Assembly: GCF_014203605.1 (NCBI RefSeq) | Contig: NZ_JACHJJ010000024.1 | Coordinates: 62,001-126,000 of the forward strand | Origin: Thiemannella venezuelensis | GTDB taxonomy: Bacteria; Actinomycetota; Actinomycetes; Streptosporangiales; Streptosporangiaceae | Direction of reading: 5' to 3' | Length of the DNA stretch: 64,000 nucleotides | Part shown: positions 33,297-42,709 of the stretch, piece after piece | Position numbering within the stretch: the stretch's first letter is position 1 | How the letters are laid out: each line of letters opens with the position of its first letter | Translations under genes and position numbers: made by a program | The notes under the pieces: model-generated | What the model was told of the DNA's origin: nothing | Seen by the model: only the letters and a program-made list of their open reading frames with translations | The model's database searches: none

Positions 33297-33659
33297 ATGG
33301 GCGGCAACTACTCAAGCCTCATCATGATCGCTCTGATGGTCGTGGTCTTCTACTTCCTGCTGATCCGCCCGCAGCGCAAGCGGCAGCAGGAGCAGATCCA
33401 GATGCAGAACTCCCTCACGCCCGGGACGCGGGTCATGACCACCACCGGTCTCTTCGCGACCGTGGTGGAGATCGACGCGGACGACGTGATCCTGGAGATC
33501 GCCGACGGGATCCAGACCCGCTGGGTCAAGGCCGCCATCGGACGCGTGCTGACCCCGGTCGAGGACACCGAAGAGGACCTCAAGGCCGTCGACCACGACG
33601 CGGTGGAGACCCCCGAGCAGCAGGGCGGCGACCAGGACTCCACCACCAAGAAGTCCTGA
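33297..33659 (+). CDS. yajC: Preprotein translocase auxiliary subunit YajC
   Basis: The 120-residue protein has one N-terminal membrane helix (about residues 8-27), the typical RPQRKRQQEQ segment and a small cytoplasmic domain, then an acidic tail. YajC associates with SecDF in the holotranslocon. AAGGAG at 33282-33287 lies before the ATG. It leads yajC-secD-secF. The 246-bp gap after ruvB contains TAGGCT (33218-33223) as a possible -10. Confidence 0.95.
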   Translation: MGGNYSSLIMIALMVVVFYFLLIRPQRKRQQEQIQMQNSLTPGTRVMTTTGLFATVVEIDADDVILEIADGIQTRWVKAAIGRVLTPVEDTEEDLKAVDHDAVETPEQQGGDQDSTTKKS

Positions 33660-33662
33660 GCA

Positions 33663-33673
33663 GGATCACCTCC
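33663..33673 (+). other. 16S rRNA 3'-end-like sequence in the yajC-secD gap
   Basis: GGATCACCTCC is identical to the conserved 3' end of 16S rRNA including the anti-Shine-Dalgarno. It lies 4 bp after the yajC stop and 31 bp before the secD GTG. In mRNA it could pair with a nearby purine-rich site, but no strong partner stands out. It may be chance. Confidence 0.4.
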
Positions 33674-33704
33674 AATCCCCTATAGCCGAAAGAACTGACG
33701 ACCA

Positions 33705-35507
33705 GTGGCCCGACCGACCAGTGGCCAGAGCAGACCGGGGCGCATGCTCCTGGTGCTTCTGGCGCTCATTCTCGCCATGGGCGGGGTGATGTTCCTGAAC
33801 AAGGCGCTCACCCCCGAGTATGGCCTCGACCTCGCCGGCGGCACGACGGTGACGCTGCAGCCCCTCACCCCGGACGGGAGCGATCCCTCCGAGGAGAGCA
33901 TCGACCTGGCCGTGAACATCATCCGTGACCGGGTGAACGGCAGCGGCATCTCCGACGCCGAGGTCGTCAAAGCAGGTACGAACATCGTCATCTCCGTCCC
34001 CGGCGTCGGGCAGGAGGAAGTCGTCGAGCTGGTCGGCACCACCGCGGAGCTGCGCTTCCGCCAGGTGCTGGCGGTCACGGACGGGTCGGCCGTCTCCACG
34101 GGCGAGCTGCCCACCCAGGCGCCGACGCCGTCCGCCTCGCCCACGGCCACTGGGCAGAAGAAGAACACCCGCACGCCGAAGCCGTCCGCGACCGCGACCG
34201 CGGCGCCCGACGCGAGCGCCTCGCCCGCCGGGCGCGGCCTGTCCGAGGCGCTGACCAACCCCTCGGCCGACCCCTCGGCCAACCCCACGGCCAAGCCCTC
34301 GGCCGCCCCCAGCGCGGCTCCGTCGACCACTCCGGCCGCGAGCACGGCCCCCTCGGCTTCGCCGAGCGGGAGCGCCGCCCCGTCCGAGCAGCCGGTCAGC
34401 GACCCGATGGCGGGGGTCGACCCCACCGGCATCGACCCGGCGGTGCTCAAGCAGTTCCAGGAGCTCGACTGCTCCAAGAAGGACAGGGGCCAGGGCGCGC
34501 AGGACGACCCCGCCAAGCAGATCGTCGCCTGCTCCGAGGACGGCCTGGCCAAGTACGTCCTCGACAAGGCGGCCGTCCAGGGGTCCGAGATCAGCAGCGC
34601 GACCTCCGGAGTCCGCGAGACCGGCGAGTGGGTCGTCAACCTCGACTTCAAGAGCGCGGGCGCGGCCGAGTGGGCCAAGCTCACCGGCCAGGCCTACAAC
34701 GCCGCGCCGCCCCGCAACCAGCTCGGCGTGGTCCTCGACGGCGTCGTGATCACCTCGCCCGTCTCCAACGGACCCATCCCCGGCGGCAGGACCGAGATCT
34801 CCGGCAGCTTCACCCAGGCGACCGCCACCGAGCTGGCCAACCAGCTCAAGTACGGCGCGCTGCCGCTGAAGTTCGAGAAGAGCTCGATCGAGGAGGTCTC
34901 CTCCACCCTGGGCGCCGACCAGCTCCGCGGCGGCCTGATCGCCGGTGCGATCGGCCTGGCCCTGGTCGTCGTCTACTCGATGCTCTACTACCGGGGCCTG
35001 GGCGTCGTCTCGGTGCTCAGCCTCGCCGTCGCCACGATCCTGACCTACCAGGCGGTGGTGCTGCTCGGCCACTTCGCGGGCTTCCGGCTCTCGCTGCCGC
35101 ACATCATCGGCCTCATCGTCTCCATCGGCATCACCGCGGACTCGTTCATCGTCTACTTCGAGCGGATCCGCGACGAGATGAAGGAGGGCCGCCGCTCGCT
35201 GCGCACGGCCGTCGAGGTCGCCTGGGTGCGGGCCCGGCGCACGATCCTGATCGCGGACGCGGTCATGTTCATCGCCGCGCTGGTGCTGTACTTCCTGGCG
35301 GTCGGCGGCGTGGCCGGGTTCGCGTTCGCGATGGGCCTGACCACGCTGATCGACATCGTCGTGGTGTTCATGTTCACCAAGCCGTTCGTCGCGCTGCTGG
35401 CCCGCCTCAAGTTCTTCGCCAAGGGGCACCCGCTCTCCGGCCTGGACGCCGAGCGCATGAGCGTCCAGCCGGCCGCCGGCCCCAAGACCGTTTCACAGGA
35501 GGCATGA
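33705..35507 (+). CDS. secD: Protein translocase subunit SecD
   Basis: The 600-residue protein has an N-terminal helix, a large periplasmic-type P1 domain, and five C-terminal helices of the RND fold with GLIVSIGITADSFIVYFERIRDE. SecD and SecF use the proton gradient to finish protein export. An Ala/Pro/Ser/Thr-rich low-complexity stretch at about residues 130-235 is inserted in P1; actinomycete SecD proteins often have such a linker. The GTG at 33705 is used without a strong Shine-Dalgarno. The stop overlaps the first possible secF ATG. Confidence 0.95.
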   Translation: MARPTSGQSRPGRMLLVLLALILAMGGVMFLNKALTPEYGLDLAGGTTVTLQPLTPDGSDPSEESIDLAVNIIRDRVNGSGISDAEVVKAGTNIVISVPGVGQEEVVELVGTTAELRFRQVLAVTDGSAVSTGELPTQAPTPSASPTATGQKKNTRTPKPSATATAAPDASASPAGRGLSEALTNPSADPSANPTAKPSAAPSAAPSTTPAASTAPSASPSGSAAPSEQPVSDPMAGVDPTGIDPAVLKQFQELDCSKKDRGQGAQDDPAKQIVACSEDGLAKYVLDKAAVQGSEISSATSGVRETGEWVVNLDFKSAGAAEWAKLTGQAYNAAPPRNQLGVVLDGVVITSPVSNGPIPGGRTEISGSFTQATATELANQLKYGALPLKFEKSSIEEVSSTLGADQLRGGLIAGAIGLALVVVYSMLYYRGLGVVSVLSLAVATILTYQAVVLLGHFAGFRLSLPHIIGLIVSIGITADSFIVYFERIRDEMKEGRRSLRTAVEVAWVRARRTILIADAVMFIAALVLYFLAVGGVAGFAFAMGLTTLIDIVVVFMFTKPFVALLARLKFFAKGHPLSGLDAERMSVQPAAGPKTVSQEA

Positions 35508-36541
35508 TGGCCGGCCTCGTAAGCCGCCTGTACCGGGGCGAGGTCAACGTCGACTTCGTCGGACGTCAGAAGCTCTGGTACGGACTGTCCGCCTTCCTGT
35601 TGATCGTCTCCATCGCCGGCCTGATCCTCCACCCCCTGAACCTGGGCGTGGAGTTCAAGGGCGGCTCCGTCTTCTCCTTCAAGGCCCCCTCGGCCGGCAT
35701 CGAGGAGGTCCGGAGCACCGTCCTCGACGCCGGCGCCCACCAGGTCATCCCGCAGACGACCAACAACGGCTGGCGGGTCACCACCGAGAGCCTCCCGGCC
35801 GAGCAGGTGACCGCGGTCCAGAAGGCGGTCGCCAAGGAGTTCGGCCTCCAGCAGGACGACGTCACCCTCCAGGTGATCGGCGCCTCGTGGGGCGGCCAGG
35901 TCGCCGACAAGGCCGTCATCGGACTGATCGTCTTCATGCTGGCGATCATCCTCTACCTGACCATGGCCTTCGAGTGGAAGATGGCGCTGGCCGCCATCGT
36001 CGCCCTGATCCACGACCTGGTCATCACCGCGGGCGTCTACGCCTGGTCCGGATTCGAGGTCACCCCGGCGACCCTGCTGGGCTTCCTGACGATCCTCGGC
36101 TACTCGCTCTACGACGCGGTCGTGGTGTTCGACATGATCAAGGAGGTCACCGCCAAGCTCGGCACGACCTCGAAGGTCACCTACACCCAGGCCGCCAACG
36201 ACGCGCTGAACCACACGCTGATCCGGTCGCTGAACACCACCCTGGTGGCGATCCTGCCGGTGGCGGCGATCCTGTTCATCGGCACCACGCTGTTCGGCGC
36301 GGGAACGCTGAAGGACCTCTCGCTGGCCCTGTTCGTGGGAATGCTCGTCGGCACCTACTCCTCGCTGTGCGTGGCGACCCCGCTGCTGGTGACGCTGAAG
36401 GAGCGCGAGCCGCGCTACCAGGCGATCGCCCGCAGGCTCGCCTCCACGGGCGGCGGGTCCGGCGCCAAGGCCGTGCGCCAGCCGGTCGCCGCCGGGGCCT
36501 CCAAGGCCGCGACGGCGGACGAGAAGCGCAAGAAGAAGTAG
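35507..36541 (+). CDS. secF: Protein translocase subunit SecF
   Basis: The 344-residue partner of SecD has six membrane helices and the SecF segments LNLGVEFKGGSVFSF and TILGYSLYDAVVVFDMIKE. Two ATGs lie in tandem (35504 and 35507); AGGAGG at 35497-35502 is too close to the first, so the second is preferred. It is coupled to secD by the overlapping stop. A Lys-rich C-terminus ends the protein and a strong intrinsic terminator follows. Confidence 0.96.
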   Translation: MAGLVSRLYRGEVNVDFVGRQKLWYGLSAFLLIVSIAGLILHPLNLGVEFKGGSVFSFKAPSAGIEEVRSTVLDAGAHQVIPQTTNNGWRVTTESLPAEQVTAVQKAVAKEFGLQQDDVTLQVIGASWGGQVADKAVIGLIVFMLAIILYLTMAFEWKMALAAIVALIHDLVITAGVYAWSGFEVTPATLLGFLTILGYSLYDAVVVFDMIKEVTAKLGTTSKVTYTQAANDALNHTLIRSLNTTLVAILPVAAILFIGTTLFGAGTLKDLSLALFVGMLVGTYSSLCVATPLLVTLKEREPRYQAIARRLASTGGGSGAKAVRQPVAAGASKAATADEKRKKK

Positions 36542-36552
36542 CTCGGCGTGAG

Positions 36553-36591
36553 AACGCCTCCGCTCCCCGGGCAGGGGAGCGGAGGCGTTTT
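36553..36591 (+). terminator. Intrinsic terminator of yajC-secDF
   Basis: AACGCCTCCGCTCCCC (36553-36568) pairs perfectly over 16 bp with 36574-36589 around GGGCA, followed by TT (a TTTT run including the stem end). It is the most canonical terminator in the window. Confidence 0.9.
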
Positions 36592-36673
36592 CCGTAGGCG
36601 CACGGCGGCGCCCGCCCCCGCGGGCGGGACCGCGGCGCCGTACCCACCGGTGTTCTCCAGCAGGGATGTGACC

Positions 36674-37192
36674 ATGAGCGACCTGAGCAGGCTGATCCTG
36701 GACCGGATCCGCGACGTGCCCGACTACCCGAAGCCGGGGGTGCTGTTCAAGGACATCACCCCGCTGCTCGCCGACCCCGCGGCGTTCTCCGCGGTGACGG
36801 ACGAGCTCGCCGGGCTCCACGAGGTCGACAAGATCGTCGGTATCGAGGCCCGGGGGTTCATCCTGGCCGCGCCCGCGGCCTACAAGGCCGGCGCGGGCTT
36901 CGTTCCGATGCGGAAGAAGGGGAAACTCCCCTCGGAGACACTTGATGAGTCCTACGATCTGGAGTACGGTTCCGCCACCATCGAGGTCCATCGGGACGCC
37001 TTCGCCCCAGGCGACCGGGTCCTGATCGTCGACGACGTGCTCGCCACCGGCGGCACGGCGTGCGCGGCGGTGGAGCTGGTCCGCAGGGCGGGCGCCGAGG
37101 TCGTCGCCGTCGCCGTGCTCATGGAACTGGCCTTCCTCAAGGGGCGCGACCGGCTCGCCGGAGTCGAGCTGCACCCCCTTGTGATCGTCTGA
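36674..37192 (+). CDS. apt: Adenine phosphoribosyltransferase
   Basis: Salvages adenine to AMP with PRPP. The 172-residue protein has the PRPP-binding motif VLIVDDVLATGGT and the APRT segments FKDITPLLADP and GIEARGFILAAPAAYK. The ATG at 36674 is preceded by AGGGA; an in-frame GTG two codons earlier is possible. It lies between secDF and the (p)ppGpp enzyme, the normal actinobacterial order. Confidence 0.96.
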   Translation: MSDLSRLILDRIRDVPDYPKPGVLFKDITPLLADPAAFSAVTDELAGLHEVDKIVGIEARGFILAAPAAYKAGAGFVPMRKKGKLPSETLDESYDLEYGSATIEVHRDAFAPGDRVLIVDDVLATGGTACAAVELVRRAGAEVVAVAVLMELAFLKGRDRLAGVELHPLVIV

Positions 37193-37230
37193 TCCACCCC
37201 CGCGCAGGCAAGCACCCGAGCCGGTCTGGA

Positions 37231-37262
37231 TACACTGAGGGATCTGGACTCGAACGTGAGGA
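37231..37262 (+). promoter_or_regulatory. Likely promoter and Shine-Dalgarno of the (p)ppGpp gene
   Basis: TACACT (37231-37236) is a good -10; no convincing -35 is seen. GAGGAG around 37257-37262 lies 6 nt before the GTG at 37269 and fixes that start. Confidence 0.4.
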
Positions 37263-37268
37263 GTCTGA

Positions 37269-39626
37269 GTGCCCCGTGATGTGGTCGTGCCCGACGTGAC
37301 CGCCGCCGGTGGCGGTCCCGACATGGCCGTCCCGGCAGGCGATGCCGGCTCCGCCATGTCCGGAGCCACCGAGGAGAAACCGGCGGTGCGGCGGAGGCTC
37401 GCCCGCTTTGGGGGGCAATGGGGTGGCGCCATGAACCCGGTGCTTGAGCCGCTGTTCCGGACGGTCCGCGCGACCCATCCGAAGGCAGACCTGCGGCTGA
37501 TCGAGCGCGCCTACGATGTGGCGGCCTACCACCACCGCGACCAGAAGCGCAAGAGCGGCGACCCCTACATCACCCACCCGCTGGCCGTCGCGACGATCCT
37601 GGCCGAGCTGGGCACCGACGACGAGACGCTCTGCGCCGCGCTGCTGCACGACACCGTCGAGGACACCGCCTACGGGCTGGACGAGCTGCGCGCGGACTTC
37701 GGCGACAACATCGCGCTGCTGGTCGACGGCGTCACCAAGCTCGACAAGGTCAAGTTCGGTGACGCCGCCCAGGCCGAGACCGTGCGCAAGATGGTCGTCG
37801 CGATGTCCCGCGACATCCGGGTGCTGGTCATCAAGCTCGCCGACCGGCTGCACAACATGCGCACCATGCGCTACCTGCCCGAGCACAAGCGGCAGCAGAA
37901 GTCCCGCGAGACCCTGGAGATCTTCGCGCCGCTCGCCCACCGGCTGGGCATGAACACCATCAAGTGGGAGCTGGAGGACCTCGCGTTCGCCATGCTCTAC
38001 CCCAAGCGCTACGACGAGATCGCCCGGATGGTGTCCAAGCGCGCTCCCCGCAGGGACCTGTTCCTGCAGGAGGTCATCGAGAACGTCTCGGCCGACCTGC
38101 GCGAGGCCAAGATCCGCGCCGAGGTCAAGGGCCGGCCCAAGCACTACTACTCGGTCTACCAGAAGATGATCGCGCGCGACGTCGCCTTCGACGACATCTA
38201 CGACCTGGTGGGCATCCGGGTGCTGGTCGACACGGTCCGCGACTGCTACGCCGCCCTCGGAACGATCCACGCGCGGTGGAACCCGGTGCCCGGCCGGTTC
38301 AAGGACTACATCGCGATGCCCAAGTTCAACATGTACCAGTCGCTGCACACCACGGTGATCGGTCCCGAGGGCAAGCCGGTGGAGCTGCAGATCCGCACCC
38401 ACGGCATGCACCACCGGGCCGAGTACGGCGTCGCCGCGCACTGGAAGTACAAGGAGGACATGACCACCTCCGGTCCTCCCGGGGCGAAGCTGAAGCCCGC
38501 CAGCGACATGGCCTGGCTCCGCCAGCTCCTGGACTGGCAGAAGGAGACCGCCGACCCGGGCGAGTTCCTGGAGTCGCTCCGGTTCGACCTGTCGGTCTCC
38601 GAGGTCTACGTCTTCACCCCCCGGGGCCAGGTGATCGCCCTGCCCGAGGGCGCGACCCCCGTCGACTTCGCCTACGCCGTGCACACCGAGGTCGGCCACC
38701 GCTGCATCGGCGCCCGGGTCAACGGCCGGCTGGTGCCGCTGGAGTCCAGGCTGGGCAACGGCGACACCGTCGAGATCTTCACCTCCAAGTCGCCGGACGC
38801 GGGCCCGTCCCGCGACTGGCTGAAGTTCGTCAAGTCCGGCCGGGCCCGCAACAAGATCCGCCAGTGGTTCTCCAAGGAGCGCCGCGAGACCGCGATCGAG
38901 GCGGGCAAGGAGGCCATCGGCCGGGCCATGCGCAAGCAGGGCCTCCCGCTGCAGCGCCTGATGTCCGGAGAGTCCCTCCTGGCGCTCGCCAGGGACCTGC
39001 GCTACCCGGACGTCTCCTCGCTCTACGCGGCCGTCGGAGAGGGCCATGTGGCCGCCCAGTCGGTCGTGCAGAAGCTGGTGCAGTCCATCGGGGGCGTGGA
39101 GAGCGCCGAGGAGGACATCGCCGAGACCTCGGTCCCGACGAAGCTCCGCGGCCGTCCCCGCGGCGGCGGCGGAGCGGGCGTGGTGGTCGCCGGCGACTCC
39201 GACGTCTGGGTACGGCTCTCGCGCTGCTGCACCCCGGTCCCCGGCGACGACATCGTCGGGTTCGTCACCCGCGGGCACGGCGTCTCGGTGCACCGCACCA
39301 ACTGCCCCAACGTGGAGCAGCTCAGAGCCGAGCCGGACCGGCTGGTGGAGGTCTCCTGGTCGCCCGGCGACGACTCGGTCTTCCTGGTCGCCATCCAGGT
39401 GGAGGCGCTGGACCGGCCCCGGCTGCTGTCCGACGTCACGCGGACGCTCTCCGACCAGCACGTGAACATCCTGTCCGCGTCGGTGACGACCTCCCGCGAC
39501 CGCGTCGCGATCAGCAAGTTCACCTTCGAGATGGGCGATCCCAAGCACCTGGGCCACGTCCTGAAGGCCGTCCGCAACATCCAGGGCGTCTACGACGTCT
39601 ACCGGGTCAGCGGCGCCGGAGGCTGA
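37269..39626 (+). CDS. relA: Bifunctional (p)ppGpp synthetase/hydrolase (Rsh/RelA)
   Basis: Makes and breaks the alarmone (p)ppGpp in the stringent response. The 785-residue protein has the HD hydrolase domain with an intact HD...ED pair (LLHDTVEDT, about residue 125), the synthetase domain with RFKDY (about 343; the RxKD form typical of bifunctional enzymes), TGS (about 440-500) and a C-terminal ACT domain. A non-conserved extension of about 55 residues precedes the core; an internal ATG near residue 54 could be an alternative start. It is convergent with the DUF349 gene. Confidence 0.95.
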   Translation: MPRDVVVPDVTAAGGGPDMAVPAGDAGSAMSGATEEKPAVRRRLARFGGQWGGAMNPVLEPLFRTVRATHPKADLRLIERAYDVAAYHHRDQKRKSGDPYITHPLAVATILAELGTDDETLCAALLHDTVEDTAYGLDELRADFGDNIALLVDGVTKLDKVKFGDAAQAETVRKMVVAMSRDIRVLVIKLADRLHNMRTMRYLPEHKRQQKSRETLEIFAPLAHRLGMNTIKWELEDLAFAMLYPKRYDEIARMVSKRAPRRDLFLQEVIENVSADLREAKIRAEVKGRPKHYYSVYQKMIARDVAFDDIYDLVGIRVLVDTVRDCYAALGTIHARWNPVPGRFKDYIAMPKFNMYQSLHTTVIGPEGKPVELQIRTHGMHHRAEYGVAAHWKYKEDMTTSGPPGAKLKPASDMAWLRQLLDWQKETADPGEFLESLRFDLSVSEVYVFTPRGQVIALPEGATPVDFAYAVHTEVGHRCIGARVNGRLVPLESRLGNGDTVEIFTSKSPDAGPSRDWLKFVKSGRARNKIRQWFSKERRETAIEAGKEAIGRAMRKQGLPLQRLMSGESLLALARDLRYPDVSSLYAAVGEGHVAAQSVVQKLVQSIGGVESAEEDIAETSVPTKLRGRPRGGGGAGVVVAGDSDVWVRLSRCCTPVPGDDIVGFVTRGHGVSVHRTNCPNVEQLRAEPDRLVEVSWSPGDDSVFLVAIQVEALDRPRLLSDVTRTLSDQHVNILSASVTTSRDRVAISKFTFEMGDPKHLGHVLKAVRNIQGVYDVYRVSGAGG

Positions 39627-39663
39627 GGGCCGCCCGGTGCGGCGGCGGGAGCCGGGCGCACGA

Positions 39664-39704
39664 CGCGGAGGACGCGGGGCCCGGAGGCTCCCGCGTCCTT
39701 CGCG
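39664..39704. terminator. Bidirectional hairpin
   Basis: CGCGGAGGACGCGGG (39664-39678) pairs over 15 bp with 39690-39704 (one G-T wobble) around an 11-nt loop, between the convergent relA and DUF349 genes. Confidence 0.6.
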
Positions 39705-39711
39705 CGACGGG

Positions 39712-40941
39712 TCAGGAGAACTCGGCGAGCGTGCGCTCGGCCTCCTCCAGCCAGGAACGGCGGGCGGTCAGCGCCTCCTCGGCGTCCCGGGCGTCCTTGT
39801 CCTTGCCGGCGGCGCGCGCCTTGGACAGGCGGGCCTCCAGCTGCTCGATGGACCTGCGGAGCTGGTCCACCGTGTTCTGCGCGCGGGCGCGGGCCTCGGG
39901 GTTGGAGCGCTTCCACTCCGCCTCCTCCGCCCGGCGGACCGCCTCGTCCACCTTGCGCAGCCCGCCCTCCAGCCGGTCGCGCTGCTCGCGGGGGACCGGA
40001 CCGGCCTCCTCCCAGCGCTCCAGGATGCCGCGCAGAGCGGCCCTGGCGGTGCGGGCGTCGGAGACCGGCAGGATCTTCTCCGCCTCGGCCAGGAGCTGCT
40101 CCTTGACCTCGGCGTTGGCCGCGAGCGAGGCGTCCCGCTCGGCGAAGACCGCGGAGCGGGCCTGGAAGAACTGGTCCTGAGCGCCCTTGAACCGGCCCCA
40201 GAGCTCGTCCTCGACGTCGCGGGAGGCGCGGCCGGCCGTCTTCCACTGCCGCATCAGCTCGCGGTAGGCCGAGGCGGTGGCGCCCCAGTCGGTGGAGGAG
40301 GCCAGGGCCTCGGCCTCGGCCACGATGCGCTCCTTGGTGGAGCGCACGCCCTCACGCTGCTCGTCCAGGCCCGCGAAGTAGGCCTTGCGCCGCTTGGCGA
40401 AGGCCGTGCGGGCGGCCGACAGGCGCTTCCACAGCGCCGCCTCGGTGACCCGGTCGATCCGCTCGGCGGCCTTCCACTCCTCCACCAGCTGGCGCAGGCG
40501 CTCCCCGCCGGTCTTCCAGTGGGTGGTGTCCTCGGCGATGCGCTCGGCCTCGGCGACGATCCGCTCCTTGACGCCCTTGGCCTCGGCGCGGGCCACGTCG
40601 CGGGCGGCCTTGACCTCCTCGCGGCGCTGGGCGACCAGCTCCGTGAGCGCGCTCAGCCGGGCCAGCAGCGTGTCGAGGTCGCCGACCGCGTGCGCGTCGG
40701 TGATCGCCTCACGGAGCTTGACGATGGTCGCCTCGGCCTGGGCGGGCGGCAGGTCGGTGCCGCGCACCCGCTGCTCCAGGAGTGTGACCTGCCCGGCCAG
40801 CTCGTCGAACTTGCGGCGGAAGTAGGCGAGCGCCTCCTCCGGCTCGCCTGCCTGCCAGGACCCGACGGCCCGCTCTCCCTCAGCCGTACGCACGTAGACG
40901 GTGCCGTCGTCGTCTACCCGGCCCCACGGGTCGGTGCTCAC
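39712..40941 (-). CDS. DUF349-domain protein
   Basis: The 409-residue protein is highly charged and nearly all helical, with repeated DUF349 units (for example EEWKAAERID, MRQWKTAGRASRDVEDELWGRFKGAQD and ILERWEEAGPVPREQRDRLE) that likely form long coiled coils. Function is unknown; it is conserved beside relA in actinomycetes. The GTG at 40941 follows GGGAGG and gives the familiar N-terminus STDPWGRVDDDGTVYVRT; another GTG five codons upstream would bury that Shine-Dalgarno. Confidence 0.88.
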   Translation of the reverse strand: MSTDPWGRVDDDGTVYVRTAEGERAVGSWQAGEPEEALAYFRRKFDELAGQVTLLEQRVRGTDLPPAQAEATIVKLREAITDAHAVGDLDTLLARLSALTELVAQRREEVKAARDVARAEAKGVKERIVAEAERIAEDTTHWKTGGERLRQLVEEWKAAERIDRVTEAALWKRLSAARTAFAKRRKAYFAGLDEQREGVRSTKERIVAEAEALASSTDWGATASAYRELMRQWKTAGRASRDVEDELWGRFKGAQDQFFQARSAVFAERDASLAANAEVKEQLLAEAEKILPVSDARTARAALRGILERWEEAGPVPREQRDRLEGGLRKVDEAVRRAEEAEWKRSNPEARARAQNTVDQLRRSIEQLEARLSKARAAGKDKDARDAEEALTARRSWLEEAERTLAEFS

Positions 40942-40970
40942 CGTGTCCTCCCGCACTTTCCTCAGCCTTT

Positions 40971-40990
40971 CCGGGACCGTCCGGTCCCGG
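40971..40990. terminator. Short hairpin downstream of the first cyclophilin gene
   Basis: CCGGGACC (40971-40978) pairs perfectly with GGTCCCGG (40983-40990), loop GTCC, 25 bp past the minus-strand stop at 41015 and ahead of the DUF349 start. Confidence 0.45.
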
Positions 40991-41014
40991 GTCCGTATGC
41001 CTGGTTGTATTACG

Positions 41015-41860
41015 TCAGCTCGTGGCGGACATTGTCACGTCTTTGATCTCGACGGCCTTCTTCGGGGCCCCGGTTCCGTCGGGTCCCGGAGTGATGACGC
41101 CGGCCTTGTTCACCTCGTCGACGATCTCCAGGCCCTTGGTAACCGTACCGAACGGGGTGTAGTTCGGGGGCAGCCCGGCGTCGCCGTACACGATGAAGAA
41201 CTGGCTGCCGTTGGTGTCGGGGCCGCTGTTGGCCATGGCCACCACGCCGCGGGTGTACTTCGCGCCGCTCAGGTTCTCGTTGACGAACCGGTAGCCGGGG
41301 CCGCCCTGGCCGTCGGTGTCGGCCTTGCCGTCGGCCTTGGCCAGCGGGTCGCCGCACTGCAGGACCGGGAACTGGTCGGAGCCCAGGCGGTGGCACTTGG
41401 AGCCGTCGAAGTAGTCCTTCGAGGCGAGGAACGCGAAGGACCCGACGGTGCAGGGGGTCTTCTCGGCGCTCACCTCGATGACGATGTCGCCCCGGTTGGT
41501 CTTCAGCGTCATCGTCTTGGGTGTGGTGTCGACCTTCGCCGGGGGCATGCCGACATCCTTGACCTGGCCGCTCTCGGCGGCGGGCACGTAGCCGCAGGTG
41601 CCGGCGGCGGCGTCGAAGGCCGCGGGCTCGGCCGTGCTCGCGCTCGCCGAAGGGGTCGCCGCCGTGTCCGTGGCGGTGGAGTCTCCCGACCCGCCGAGCA
41701 GGAACGTTGCGGCGATGACGCCGCCCACGACCACCACGGTGCCCACGCTGCTGCCGATGATCGCGGTCCGCTTGGCCTGGGCCTCGCGCTCCGCGCGCCG
41801 CTGCATCTGCCGCTCGTAGTGCTCGCGCGCCAGCTGCTTCTGGCGGTCCTTGCCGCTCAC
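41015..41860 (-). CDS. Membrane-anchored cyclophilin-type peptidyl-prolyl isomerase (copy 1)
   Basis: The 281-residue protein has a charged cytoplasmic N-terminus (KDRQKQLAREHYERQMQRR), one membrane helix (about residues 32-55), a Ser/Thr/Ala linker and an extracytoplasmic cyclophilin domain (TNRGDIVIEV, NGSQFFIVYGD, YTPFGTVTKGLEIVD). It helps fold exported proteins. The GTG at 41860 has GGGAGG 8 nt upstream. A paralogue with the same layout lies at 47199-48080. In mycobacteria a single ppiB lies next to relA. Confidence 0.92.
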   Translation of the reverse strand: MSGKDRQKQLAREHYERQMQRRAEREAQAKRTAIIGSSVGTVVVVGGVIAATFLLGGSGDSTATDTAATPSASASTAEPAAFDAAAGTCGYVPAAESGQVKDVGMPPAKVDTTPKTMTLKTNRGDIVIEVSAEKTPCTVGSFAFLASKDYFDGSKCHRLGSDQFPVLQCGDPLAKADGKADTDGQGGPGYRFVNENLSGAKYTRGVVAMANSGPDTNGSQFFIVYGDAGLPPNYTPFGTVTKGLEIVDEVNKAGVITPGPDGTGAPKKAVEIKDVTMSATS

Positions 41861-42008
41861 CGCTTCGCCCTCCCGAGTGCCGGAGTATCACATATTGAGG
41901 TGGGCGAATCGTATCGGTCACAGGGCGATGGTTCGCAGCCCGCCGACCCGCACCGGTACCCTTCGGTTACATTCCCATCCGCATTCTTGACGAGATCAGC
42001 TGAGGCAG

Positions 42009-42704
42009 ATGCTCATCGCCGGCTTCCCCGCAGGGTCGTTCCAGACCAACTGCTACGTCGTCGCTCCCGCCGCGGGCGAGGAGTGCGTCATCGTCGATCC
42101 GGGGCAGAACGCCGTCGGCGACCTCGATGACGTGCTGAGAGAGCATCGGCTCAAGCCGGTCGCCGTGCTGGTCACCCACGGTCACGTCGATCACATGTGG
42201 TCGGTCGCCCCGGTCTGCGGCGCGCGCGGCGTCCCCGCCTGGATCCACCCCGAGGACCGGGACCTGCTGTCCGATCCGGGCAAGGGGCTCGCGCTGGCGA
42301 CCCGGCAGCAGCTGTTCGGCGGGCTGACCTTCACCGAGCCGGACGACGTGCGCGAGCTCGCCGACGGCGAGGTGCTGACGCTGGCGGGAATGGAGCTCAC
42401 GGTCGACCACACTCCGGGCCATACCAGGGGGTCGGTGACGTTCAGGCTGCCCCGGACGGAGGAGATTCCGGACGTGATGTTCTCGGGCGACCTGCTGTTC
42501 GCCGGCTCCATCGGCCGCACAGATCTCCCGGGCGGCGACTACCCGACGATCCTGCGCAGCTTGGCGGCCAAGTGCCTGCCGCTGCCGGACGACACGGCGG
42601 TCCTGCCCGGCCACGGACCACAGACCACGATCGGCCGGGAGCGCGCCACCAACCCGTACCTCGCGGAGGCCGCCCCCTACGCCGGTCCCACCAGGGGACT
42701 TTGA
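42009..42704 (+). CDS. Metallo-beta-lactamase-fold hydrolase (glyoxalase II-like)
   Basis: The 231-residue protein has the metal motif THGHVDHMW and the later ligands in [12 protein letters not shown] and [15 protein letters not shown]. Glyoxalase II-like MBL proteins hydrolyse thioesters; the one next to hisS in actinobacteria (Rv2581c equivalent) has no proven substrate. It lies 5 bp before hisS in the same direction and is divergent from the cyclophilin gene. TACATT at 41968-41973 may be its -10. Confidence 0.88.
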   Translation: MLIAGFPAGSFQTNCYVVAPAAGEECVIVDPGQNAVGDLDDVLREHRLKPVAVLVTHGHVDHMWSVAPVCGARGVPAWIHPEDRDLLSDPGKGLALATRQQLFGGLTFTEPDDVRELADGEVLTLAGMELTVDHTPGHTRGSVTFRLPRTEEIPDVMFSGDLLFAGSIGRTDLPGGDYPTILRSLAAKCLPLPDDTAVLPGHGPQTTIGRERATNPYLAEAAPYAGPTRGL

Positions 42705-42709
42705 GACAC

